DNA of 64,000 nucleotides from the NCBI RefSeq assembly GCF_021347895.1, contig NC_067121.1, forward strand, positions 32,785,974 to 32,849,973. Direction: 5' to 3'. Of this stretch, positions 47,801-61,012 are shown one piece after another. Each line of letters begins with the position of its first letter. Position 1 is the stretch's first letter. The stretch comes from Acanthochromis polyacanthus. Taxonomy: Eukaryota; Chordata; Actinopteri; Pomacentridae. A model generated the notes under the pieces. It did not search any database and was not told where the DNA came from. It saw nothing but the letters and a program-made list of their open reading frames with translations. Made by a program: the position numbers and the translations under genes.

Positions 47801-50800
47801 TAACCCTTTCCAGCGCTTTGTGTGTTACATGAAGGCAGCCGGCTAAATGGTCCCGTCTTGATACAAATAACCTTTGCTGGAATGAAGCAACTCTAAATAA
47901 AAAGCTTGTCTGGGCTGTAATAAAACCAGCATGTTATTTCCACTCTCCATTGTTTGACCTCTTTGTCTCTCTGCTTTGTCCGTTTACTCGCTAATCGGCA
48001 TCCTCAAGGGGGCAACAATTAAGAGGGATGAATCCACCGGGGCAATTGTTGTGGCAAGAATCATGAAAGGAGGTGCAGCTGATAAAAGCGGTAAGCTGAA
48101 AAACTCTCAGTTAAACTGTACTTCTTTGTGCTTCACTGTATGTTTAAGTAACATTGCAGTGACCGCAAGTAAATGTTCTAAAGCAGAGCATGTGGTATAA
48201 TATTTCCATGTGTATTTCCAACGCTTTAAAGGCCTGATCCATGAAGGAGACGAACTTAAAGAAGTGAATGGAGTCTCACTGGAGCACAGGAAGCCAAAAG
48301 AAATCCTTCCTCTACTGGTCAGTCTCACTTCTATTCAGTCTCATAGTCCTCTTCAGTGTCTCCTTTCCCTCTTTTGCTCTAACCATTTTCTTTATTCCTC
48401 TTCCTAAAGCATAAAGCTTGCATTGTTTCATACTTTTAAGATTGTCAACAAATCAAATGAAAAGGCCAAAACCAACAAAGTGGAGCCCTATGAGGGGCTG
48501 TTTTCTTAATCCAACTCCCTCAAACGCCTACGCAATATAAAGTTTCATTGATTTTGTGACTTCTTCTGTCCTTCAGGGACAACACGTTATTTTACTCTGT
48601 GGTATTAACAAAGAGATGCATACCTGTTTGTAGTAAAGTAGCCAAATTACAAAAACATTCATAAGAATTACAGTTATTCAAGACAGTAAGTACAAATTTC
48701 ATACATTTTTCTGTAGCATCTGGTCTAAAATCCCATTGCAGTCTTTTATAACAAAGTTTCATCCCCTCTCAAATTCTCTTTCATGCACTGCAAATTTGAA
48801 ATCGCAAATACAACACCCTCAGAAATAAAATTAACATTTTTTCCAGTGTTTATATGGGAAACACTGAGAAAGTGTTAAATTAACACTTTCCAAAGTGTTA
48901 ACATTATAACACTATACTAGTGCTACCTAACAAACTCTTACAGTGTAAAATATTAACACCACAAAAACTGGAAGGAACATGTAGTTGGAGTTAAAAGTTC
49001 ACTTAATAGAGACAATCATGGAGGAACTGGTCAACACTTCACTGGTGATCAGATAACACTTGGTGGTGTCCAGTCTTACTTAAAATTGACACTTGAGTGT
49101 TAAATATGCTAATGATACAAGATACATTTTCCACTGGGATTAACACTCTTAGAATTATAATTCTAATGTGTGTGTTAGCATCCCACCATTGTTGACATAT
49201 TTGTTGTTGTGGTAAAGGCACCCCCTTAATTAGAAGGAAGATTTTGAATTTTTAGAGCTTTTGTTTGTGCAGTATCACCAACGACGTGCCTCCTCTCTGA
49301 GGCTGCAGCTTTGCCTTCTTAGCTTTGTTTTTTTTTTTTAATTTTCATGAGCAATAATCACTCCAAATGCACTGCAATGAAAACATTTATTTGTCCTTCA
49401 ACAAAAGGTGAGGGCACTCAAAAATGCTGTACAATGATCTGTATAATACTGCCTAAAACATGTATTAGATTTCTGACAGTTCTTAACTGTGCTTGCCCTA
49501 TACAATGCAGCTGTCAGGTACAACATAGAAAAATGAGTCTGCACAGTAACAGTAACACTAGCCTGTGCTAGCTTAAACTTCTTAAAATCATTATAATTAT
49601 TAGCGTTTAGCTAGCTTAACGATAGCCCGTTAAACGTTAGCCACGAGCTAACGTTAAAAGGGTTTAACGTTGGACACACGAGCTTAACGTTAGCCACAGG
49701 CTAAACGTTAGTCCGTTTTTTCATAACGTTAGCCCATGGCTAACGTTAAACGGGTTTAACGTTATAGGGATTTGACGTTAGACACAAGAGCTTAACGTTA
49801 GCCACAGGCTTAAAGTTAGTCCGTTTTTTCATAACGTTAGCCCATGGCTAACGTTAAGCTAGCGTAAAACTGATTCCTAATGGCACCTTTTTGCCCGAAA
49901 GTAAACGACAGCGGTAACTCGTTGGTAACAGTACAAGATAATAGTTTAGTAATAGCTTTCTTCAAGTATTAAAAATTTGGAAACAAGCAAACGCGTCAAT
50001 TTGAACCTGCTGAAATACCCGGATGTTTCAAGTGTCACTCTTTGGTGTTAAATACCATCAACTCTGTGCCCCTACGCCCACACAAATATGTTTCCTCACT
50101 AGTGCAGAGTTCAGTCTGTCAGAAGTAACACCAGAACCTCAACACTTCACTCTAAAATGGCCTTACACTAGAAATTTAACTAGTGAATTTGCTGTGTGTG
50201 AGTGACTCTTATCTTCAAGTCCATCTTTTCCTGTTATATGTATGAAGCTTTAAAATTATGTCACAAATATACTGTACAGTGTCAATTCTGAAACAAAGCA
50301 GCGATTTACTCAAACAGGTGGTGGTTTCTGGCAAATGTTTCTCAATCAGAAGGAAGTAGCACATTTATCTAGGACTGATATGTCACTGACTGTGTGAAAA
50401 CCAGCTACAATACACTGTAGTTTCTGTGTTCATGGCAATATTGGTACAATTTCGTGCCATTGTATGGCTCAATGATGTTTTTGGCAGCAATGGAGATACA
50501 TGGCAAAGAGGAAAAAGATATATCAGATCGTAGCTATTCGGGCAAATATTTTGTAGGATCAATTAGTGGTTTGATTCAAGTCTTTTCATGACAGTTAATG
50601 ACCGTAAGAAAAGATATACAATAACAAGTCTCATCCTTTAAAGGAATATATTGTTACAGACAGAAGACAGTCCATTCAGCTTATCTAAGCTGGAAACAAG
50701 AGAAAGAATCCACCAATAAACTACACTTCAACGTTTGCACATGTCGAAGAAATTAAATAAATATGGTATTAGGTCATCGTTTTAAAATGCAGGGAGGTGG

Positions 50801-53800
50801 GCTTTTTAAAATGTTTTGTAACTAGTGTTTGTCCTTCTAATCAAGTAAAGTTTGTGCAGTGACTCACCAGAAGGAATTTGAAATGGATTGTTGAATTTTG
50901 GAAAATCAAAACAAGATCAAGTCAAAACAGGATAAATAGATTTCCAGCATAGATGAATATTACCTGGTTTTAGCATTTCTGGATCAAGACAAAAATTTCT
51001 CTTTCTTGTGTTTGTACAGCTTTGTTCAAATTATGGGAGCACCACAAGTGTGGGTGCACTGATTCATCTCTGTATATTTAAAATGAATGAAATGAGGGAA
51101 AATTCATGGTGCTGAATCCATGGTGTTATCTCTACAAACCATTTTCAACAACCATACACTGTCTATAAAAGATGGATGTATCCTCTGGGTTTGAAAAGTG
51201 GCTTAAACCTGCAAAATTTCAGCCAGCAGGGGGCGACTCCTCTGGTTGCAAAAAGAAGTTAGACTGTGTAGAAGCTTATGAGAAAATGACCCTACTTCTC
51301 ATTTGATTTGTACCAAAGTAAACATTTTTCTTTTGAGTTCATTATCTCATCGTCAGCCTCAAGTCTCCTTGCCTTGATTTCTGCCAACTGCAGCATTAAT
51401 GAAGACACTGTGCCGCTATCTCGCAATGATATGGAAATCTTTAGCAAATCTGTGGATCCAGACTATAAGCCACATCACTGTCAAAATCTAATCACTTGAT
51501 CCTTGTGTCATTTCTGACCTTCCCTGAAAATTTCATCCAAATCTATTTGTCTGTTTTTGAGTAATGTTGCGAACAGACAGATGGACAGACAAGCACACAG
51601 ACAAACCAACGCCGATCATCACGAAACTCTGCTGCGCTCCTTGGAGGAGTAATAAAGTAGACAATAGAGGAGGGTATATTTTAGGGTAGGACTATTGCAT
51701 GAGTGTAAGTCCTAAGTCAGATCCATCCGTCCCTAGAACTCAAGGCTTTCAAACATTGGTCTACAAATCACAGGGTAACGTCATGGTGGCTACAGCCATC
51801 TCTGATATACAGTCTGTCCTCTCAGCTCCCCACAGGTCTGCGGTTTAATATGCTTGCCAAAATATCAAACTGTTTCTCTTATGTCCCTGTTCCTGTGCAG
51901 GCTTGTTCCAAGAGTGAAGTTAAATTCAAAATCATTCCTGCATTATGTGCAGAGGAAGAGCCAACAGATAAGGAAAAGGTACAGTAAATATTAACTGTCG
52001 CGCATATTCATGTGCTTTGTGCTTTTTAAAAACATATGCATGCAATGTGGTCGCAAGGGGAAAGCTGCCCGCCTGGTTTCAGTAAAGAGAGAAGAAATCA
52101 GTGGTACCTTGTGTGTCTGGTTAAACTTTGCGTTTCTGCCACAACGCTGTCACTACCGCAGCGTGGCTCTGAAGAAGTAACATCAGTTCAGACAATCAAG
52201 GATAAGGCCCAGACTAACTTCATTACAATATGCAGCTTGTTGTCATTTAAACACTTGAGCCGTATCAACTCAATTGAACATTAACAATGAATCCATACGC
52301 CTTATGTGGAAAATTTCAAGTTCCGCCATCTTTTGTTTAGAAAGAATTACAGCTAGGCTGCTACCACATACACAGAGAGGATGTCCAAGCTGGAAACTGT
52401 TAAAGGAGGTAGCATTTGCTATGGATTAAGACAAATTATTTTCAGTGATTGTGGTCGTATCTCAAAAATGACACCAACCTATGTGAAGAAGCACCAGAAT
52501 AAAAGATGCCAGGATACAGAAGTTCATGAAGCTGCACTGGAAACAGAAAAACATGAATACATTTTTTTTTTAAAAAGAACGTGTATTTTCCATTTGTTTG
52601 AAAAAAAGTGATGGATTTCTTTCCTCAGCTCTTTGTGCGAGCTCTGTTTGACTACGATCCCAGCGAGGATCCAACCATCCCATGCAAGGATGCCGCCGTG
52701 GCCTTTAAAAGAGGCGACGTTCTTCAGATTGTGAGCACCGAAGATGACATCTGGTGGCAGGCCTGTCTTGTCGAGGACAGCAACAGTCGGGCCGGGCTCA
52801 TCCCATCGCAGCAGCTGCATGAAAGGCAATGCTTTTAAGTCACACACAGGTCATTCCACCTAAAAAAAACATTCAGGCCTGACCATCTCATATTCGTCTG
52901 GCTTTCTTTGTGTGCATACGAATGTTATTGAGTAAACCATGTGTAAAATCTGAGGTTACTAGTTTGTGAGTTAAAAATTCTTAAAGATGGTGGAGTCATG
53001 TTGATGTTTGCATCGTTTTCTTCAAGGCAATCTGCAAAGCAATGTTTGAGGCACCATAACTTGAGAAATTATGTATTTGGAGTCTTGAAATTTACAGGCT
53101 CACTGATAAGTATGTGTGGTCTTAAACTGTACAATACAAACCAGGTATATGAGGGTGCAAATTTGGTCAAAAGATTTCAATGTTATCTACTACAATATTT
53201 CACCAGCCACAAAAAGCTTTTTTCCTTTTCCCCCCCTGTGATTAGCACCAATAGGAGTCTTAAAATGTAGAGTATGGTACCAGTCAGAGGCATACTTCAT
53301 GAGAAATAAGTTAATAAATTACGTTTTTTTGCATTTATGACCTTTATTAGAACAAACAGTGAGCAGGCATGATAAGTGAAACCACTCCAATGGTGGGCCC
53401 AACTGGAAGAGTTATATACTGTTGTTACTGAGCTACTAGAAAAATCATGATTTTCCAACTAAAAATGCTTGAAATGATTCTATATATAGTGGCACCAGGA
53501 CTCTAGTTACATTATTTCTGAAGTTATGGCAGTCTTTTGGATGAAAAATAAAGGTTTTACGGCTGGTGAAATATCTGAGTTTTTTGGCCAAATTTACGCC
53601 ATCATATAACTGGCTTTTATTGTTCTACCAAAGTAGGTTGTACCATTGCAGACCATATGTATATATCAATGAGCGTGGACAATTTCAGGACTCCAGCTAC
53701 ATTATTTCTCAAATTATGGCATTTCAAACATTGCTCCACATCATAGCAAGAAGAAAATACACAAAGATCGACATGACCGCAAAAACTAATGTTACCCATG

Positions 53801-56800
53801 AACCCACATTTTACACATGGTCGACTCAATTGAAGATGGTTAGATGTGGAGCATTCGGTGAATTGAAGCGGAATGACCCACACTTTAACAACAAAGCTCA
53901 GCAAGCCGTTTAAACTCTATCTTGCTTTGACTCGGCCTTGCTTTGTTTGTGTTTCTACAGAAGAGTTGCTCTACAGCGACCCGAAGCCCTGTTCAAGCCT
54001 CGAAAAGTCAAACCACCAGGTATAAACTCAGCACACCTGAAAAACATAAAACACTGTCCAATAAACCTATTGGAGGTTCTTTAGCGCTGAGCTGAGAGGT
54101 GAAAGGGCACGTCTGAAGGTCACAGTGAAGGTTAAGGTCATGGGTGAGCTCGGTTGCCCTCTTTTTATACTAACGTCTCTTGTTTTCTCCACATGCTCCA
54201 CAGATGAGCAGCCAGGTACTGTCAGTCTGCGTTTGCTTTTGTAAACATGCCTTCAGCATAATTGACTTGATATGATACACGTGCAAATTTAAGGTCGTGG
54301 TTTGAGGTTTTAAAAGATTTAAAGAGTTGAGTTGTCCAAAGATAATAGTCACTGCTCCATATTTCCAAAGTGCAGAGACAGTTCTGTGAACTGTTCCGCT
54401 GTTGATTTAAAGTATCTGTTAACTGACCTGACCTCCTACATTGTGCTTCGGTTTTTCACTTGCTATCACTTTTAAGAGTAAGGTAGTTAATAATGTTTCA
54501 AAAATGATGGGTATCATTTCTAAATAAAACTATTATTAGAATTTCAAAGCAACAAATTAAGACATTTGGGTCAGAACATATGCTAATGCTTTGAGGATGA
54601 AATTTCAGAGCAACACGTGCCGTCCTCTTGTGGTTTTCGTCCCCGATTTCTTCACTCTTTCCTCATCTCTCTTCCTGTTTTTCCAGTCACGGAGGATGTG
54701 GACTACAGGGCTATAACAGGGATCCACGTTGGTGAGATGTTTTCCCTTGTACCGCTCAAATCCCACTGATACTGCAAAGGGACCAGTGTGATACAAGATA
54801 ATACAGCTCAGAGAGATGGAACATGACAGCTAACAACAACACACATACTTGGACTTAGGAACAAAAATAGATGGATGGGAAAAAACAGTAAGAAAAGGAG
54901 ACCCTGGTTGTATTTACAATACAAAGCAGTTCATGTGATGATGTAGTTTTGTGGTTTAAAGATTTAGAGGGGAGGACTGTGGTCTTAGCCATCCCATTTA
55001 TCCCATTTATCTTGATCCCATAGATTGGAAATGATGTGCTTGTGTGTATTTGAGCGCTGCAAGATGGTTGTATGGGGGATGCACTTATGGCTGATTGTAA
55101 AAAGGCTCTTTACATCTGTACAAAGTAAGGTAATTGCAGATGCTGCATTTTATCCTTTATAAGAGTCATTAAACAATGTGCATTTCATCTTATGTCAGGC
55201 CAAGTTCCACCTGTGGACGAGGTTCAGATTTTTGTTTCCTCTTGGTCTGGCTTTAAAGCCTTCTTGACATTACATGAGCGAATATCTACATGTAGAATAA
55301 TCAGACATAAAGTGAATAATAGAGATGGATCATAGTGGGGTAATAAATGTAGATACACAAATAAAAACCAGGTGACAAGGGGAGAAACAGGCTTGTCCTC
55401 CACAGATTTTTTTAAGCTATTTCGGAGTTATTTGTCTGTCCTTTAAATGATTTTCAAAAACACTGATTTTTTGGAAATACTCGTGTGAAGAATTAGTCGA
55501 GAAGATCCCCCTCTAGTGTCCTTCCATTAAATATTGAAGCTAAATTCAGCAGTCACCTAATCTAGTTTCGCAAAACAGACTATAAGCAAGATAAAGCGCA
55601 TAACCTCCTGTAAAATCCAACTTTGTGTTTTTAAGATGTACAAGTTAATTCTAAAGATTTGGAGTCATCTTTTTTTGGCTACTTGTAGTGAAAAAGTTAG
55701 CTGATTCCCTTGTTCCCAAACAATAAGCTAAGCTAAGCAACCACGAAGAAAACACTCTAAAATGTAAACTCTCTGTTTTAATTGTTTGATTATTTCTTAA
55801 ATGACAAATCTATCAAAAAAATCAATTCAAAGTATTTTTGATGAATAAAATAGCTAAACTTGACTAAATTAGTGGGATTTGGAGTTGTTTTTTCTGCCAC
55901 TTTGAGAGTGAAGAAGGCTAGCTGTTTGTTTAAGCTAAGCTAACAAGGCCTCACTTTATATTTTGGATATGAAAAAACTAATTCTACAAACTTCTCAAAG
56001 CTAATTGATGATTTATTTATTATATGACGTATATTATAAAAATATATTTAAAGTAATTTTGATGACTTGGTGTAGCTACAGATTTACTTTCTAGCCACTT
56101 GCTAAAGTAGCTAAACTAGCTTAACCGTTAGCTTGTAGCAAATCGCGGGGTTTTTCAATGATCAGATAAGATAGCCTAAATGGCAGTAAAGTCCCTGGTA
56201 AGAAAAGGATGCTGTGACACAACAGTTAGATGCAGGACTTCTACTTGTAAGAGGAGTCTTTGAATCCCATTTGAAGCCACAAATGAATTTGTTTTAGCGT
56301 GACTATCTTTGTGCGCTTCAAGCTCAAGTTTGCCTGCTTGAATTGGTTTAGAACAGATTTTTTTTCCAGATTTCTGCCAACTGCAGCATTAATGAAAACG
56401 TAATTATGAATATATTTCTACCAATAGGTTCACTGAATCCTGTGTGCTTCTCCTGTAAAAATTTAATGTATTATGTGGGTGTAATTTCGTGTTTTTAAAG
56501 ACAACTACAAGCACGCTCAATCTTAAATCTGACTCCTTTGCACTGCTGGATAAGGCTCACTTCATTTTGACGTAAACGGCTCAGGCCCAACTTACGACAT
56601 GGTGCTTACTAGACCTCTCCTCTGTCTTATCTCTTATTTCACTCTTACTTCATGCTGCCCAGGAAAGCACAAATATCTTGTAGTGTTTCCAAAAATGTAC
56701 GGCTGAGAGCATTTTCAGTCACAGATGAGAATTTCACTGCCAGAATTACTCAAGATTGACAATTACAAGATGTTTTCCCTTAGACCTGATTTGATTCTAG

Positions 56801-59800
56801 GAAATAAGGCTTCTTTTGCTGTCTGAGTGAACTCATCAATTTAAATCCCATGTAAACAAAAGTTTGAGATCTCTACTCTGTAGTGGCACGTTGCTCAGGC
56901 TGAAGCCCAGAGAGGAAATGGATAGATATGCTTACAAAGTGAAATTAAGGCTGACGTCAAAGAAAGTCTGGCACCTTCACTTAGTAGCAGTTAAAATCAT
57001 GAAAGAGGGAGAGTCTGCCAAGTCAGGCCCGACCACAGTCGCATGGCAGGAGCTGGATGTCAGACAGGATAGCAGCGATGCATGACAGACTGAGTTATTG
57101 TCTCCTGAATGAGATGTGTGCTGTTCAGGATGGTGCTCGACACCACAGTTTGGGTGGCAGCGTTAATGGCTTCTTAAATGGTGTACCCTTGTAGTCTGTT
57201 TCTCTTTCCTGCTGTGGCTCTCCATTCTGTCACCGTGTAAGACAAGAGGTCTAGTGTTTGTCCTTCTAGTCGAGCAAAGTTTGTGCAGTGACCCACTAGA
57301 AGGAATGTTAAATGGATGTTGAATGTTAGATAGATTGGTGAATTCTGGAAAATCAAAACAAGATTAAATTAAAACGGAATAAATAGACCTCCAACATGGA
57401 TGAATATTACCTGGTTTTAGTGTTTTTGAATCAAGACAAAAATTCCTCTTTCTTTTGTTTGTGCAGCTTCGTTGTGTGGGTGCACTGATGAATATTTGTA
57501 TATTTAAAATGACTGAAATGAGGGAACACTCATGGTGCTGAATCCATGGTGTTATCTCCACAAACCATTTTTAATTCGTTCAGCTCTACTGCTTTCCAAA
57601 TTTTACTGTTTTGAGCCTCATTTCCAGTCACAGAAAGCATGAACCAAAAAAAATGTAGAGACCCCCTGTATCAAAACCAAATTGCCCAAAATAAAAAGGA
57701 AGGCAGACAAAGTTAGAAACTAACTTGTAAACTCAGTGGAGCTAGGTGTTTGCCTTAATAATTAAAGCAGATCAAATGAGAGTGCATAATCTTTCTACAT
57801 TTCATAGAAATGTGACTCCAAATGAATGCTATTGTTACAATTGCACCTTTTCCATAACTGCGTACCATGTTGCAACTTCTTCAAGTGGTCAAAAATTAAT
57901 TCTAAAAAGGTTTAGAACTAAGTTGTTTTGACATGGTTTATGAGCTGCAACATAAAGATGAGGCTGGTACCAGAATTTTTCAACAAATAATTAGATTTTG
58001 AACATAAACATAGTATTAATGTAGCAGAAAACCATCTGCTATGTGAAGGTAAAGTGGAGTGATGACATCTATAAAAGACATAAATCCACTGAGATGCTGC
58101 ACTTGGATGGTCTTAATGGCGTGCTGTGCTGTGTTCTGTGAATCAAGGCCAAGACAAAACTTGCCATTGAGCACTTGCTTTATTTATTGTCTTATATGTA
58201 GATAATTAAGCTCAAACATATTTCATAATACACCACAAGCAAGTACTCACAGAGCCACCTCAGCGGTCAAAAGACTGTTTACCTTTCCATGTAGAACACA
58301 AGACAAGACAAAGATTGGTCCTCACTTAAACAGCTGACTGCTGACTGGCTTCAGCAACATCCTTGGCAGACAGTGAAGTCATAACCCCTCTGCTTGTGTT
58401 GTAACCCAAGCTTCTGTTTTATGTTCTGGCAACTGGTCCAGCCAGATGTGTGTATTAGTGCACATTAGTGCATATGAGTCCCTCCCTTTGAAACTGTTGG
58501 TCCAATCTACATTTCTAGACTGATTGTGCAGTCCAGGGCCCCCTAAAAAGAAAATAAATCTCAAAACAAAGCATTTTAGTTGCTATTTGCCTGATTTATG
58601 TGCACTTTTTTTCATTTCAGCTCAGTGTGAGAGTCTTCACTTCTGTTTTGTGGCTCTTCTTTACTTCGTCTTCTCAGATTTATGTCCTTTCTACTCCATT
58701 GTGTATGTGTCTGTTTTCATCCACACAAAACAGAGCAGAGATAAGTTAAGTGACAAAATGCTACAAATGAATACCAGTGTATTTTACAATGCTGGCATGG
58801 ACCAATGATTATGGCTCTTGTGTACGCAACCTTTCCGGGTTCTAAGTGACCGATACGCCAGTTTGTTTTGGTCTGAGCTGCTAATGTTCTACTGACATTC
58901 AAAGGTACTCAGCATCACAGAGTGCATCTTGAAGCTAACATCTTCAGGATAAAGCACAGAAACATAAGCAGCCATTAGAACACAATGAGCTCCAAAGGCA
59001 GGAGAGCCTTAACAATGCAACCCACCCAAAGCACACCTTTACATCAGGTGTGAAGAATGAATCCAATGGAACACATTTACCACCCAAAGACTCTCGTGCT
59101 CCCACTGCAAGGTCAGAGGAGTGTAACACAGTAATACACCTGACAGGTCTGAACTCTCTTTGTTTCATTCCCAGCTGGTTTAAGAAGAAGTTTCCGACTG
59201 GGCAGAAAGACCAGCTGGGCTAAAGAAGCAGCTCGGTTCAGGAGGTGGAGCGCTGGAGTGCATGGCTCCATCTGTCCACCTACCTACATTGAGGTGATGA
59301 GGTACCACAGAGAACCGAAGGACAGACACCGTCTGGTCGTCCTGGTTGGTATGTATGAGCTAAAAATACAGCTGCATAAAGAGACAGGAAAAGAACAACG
59401 GCAAGCTCTTTTGAAATAGATGCTTATGCCGTGTGTTCCTCGACAGGAAACTATAGTGTGCATAACAGACTATAATATTCCTGTATACGAAGCTCAGTAA
59501 CTGTGGTAATATGTAGAGAATGGTTGTGCTGTGGTCAGTTGTATCCTGTTTTATATTATCCAGCTGCTTTTTTATGTTGACCATGCAAAAATTCAAAATA
59601 CCGTGATACCACTCAGGAACAGGACATTACTGAAGCTGTTGTTGATCAAAAGAAAAAGCAATGCATTGATGAAGATTTATGTTCCCACTCCTGAGTGCAT
59701 GAACAATCCTTTCCCATCAGAACTACGTAAACACTGTCAGAAAACTCCAAGTCAGAATATATTGTGTTCTCTTAAGTTACCTAGTGGCCCACCCCAAATC

Positions 59801-60737
59801 CACTTCCCTGCCAATCCTGCAGGCCTGCTCTATGTATTTTTGAGCTATATCTCTCCCCAGGGTATTTTACATTGAGCCCCACTGAAGGCCTTTTCAATGT
59901 CATGTTACGATACAACTGCAGGTCATAGATACAGAAGAAAGGCAAGACGCAAAAGGAAGAAAAAGGAGGGGAAGAAATTTGAAGGTGGACGGCGGAGAGG
60001 CGAGACACAGAAATGAAGAGGTGCAAAAATAAAAACAGATATAGAAGAGATAAATGATGGATGAATACGGAGAAAGAGATGAGTGGATTGTGAAAAAGAT
60101 CCCTCGTAATGTCAGCCAAGTGCTCCATCATCAAGCTGGAACAGTTAAGACAGCTTGGATTTAGATTTAGACCTCTTTAATTGAGTTGGAGCTTACCCCG
60201 ACTCTGGATTACGTTTTACTGTCTGCTGTGAAGGCTCTTCATTGACCGGAGGTCATCATTAAGAATATATGGCTTATTGGCAATGAAAGTTATAGACAGG
60301 AAAACCAAAACCTGGATCACTAAACCAGGACCAGCTGGATGATGTTTGACCAGGTTGGAAATAGATCCTTTCTGTTTGTGCTGCATACTTACTTTGAATG
60401 AAACAATAGACCGTTATGCCCCAGGAAAGTTGGTGAAAGTGACTGCCAGCCACTTTAAGCCGTACAGATCATGTAACTCCCTAAAAAAAAAGGTCAGAAG
60501 AAAGTATCCACACAGCCTGATGATGCTCCTCTCCAGTTTTGTGGCGCAGCTGTGAAACACATTAGCATTGTAAGAGCGGAGAGTCCGTAAACCTGATATT
60601 TTGTAATGTATCGAGCTCATGCAACCCAGTGATGGAAAAGGCAGGTATGTCAGGAATCCTACTTTCAGACAGCGCTCCATTAGAGTCTGATGCAATCTGG
60701 GCTGCAGTAACCTGCACTAGAAGAAAATCCCAGATGC

Positions 60738-60798
<61 letters not shown>

Positions 60799-60973
60799 CG
60801 CTTCATCCTGTGCATCCTACACTATAATGACACCGATACTGTGTGGCTTCGCAGATGTCACATTTAGATGTGATGCTATGGATTTTCCAGAGGGTATAGG
60901 AGCATTAAATGTTCGATAGACGGAGGCTGGTTGGAGAATCGTTTTCCGGGTGAAATCAGAATGAAATCAGAGC

Positions 60974-61012
<39 letters not shown>

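Noticed and set aside
52524..52847. 107-codon minus-strand frame
   Set aside because: Antisense to the mpp7 SH3 exon.
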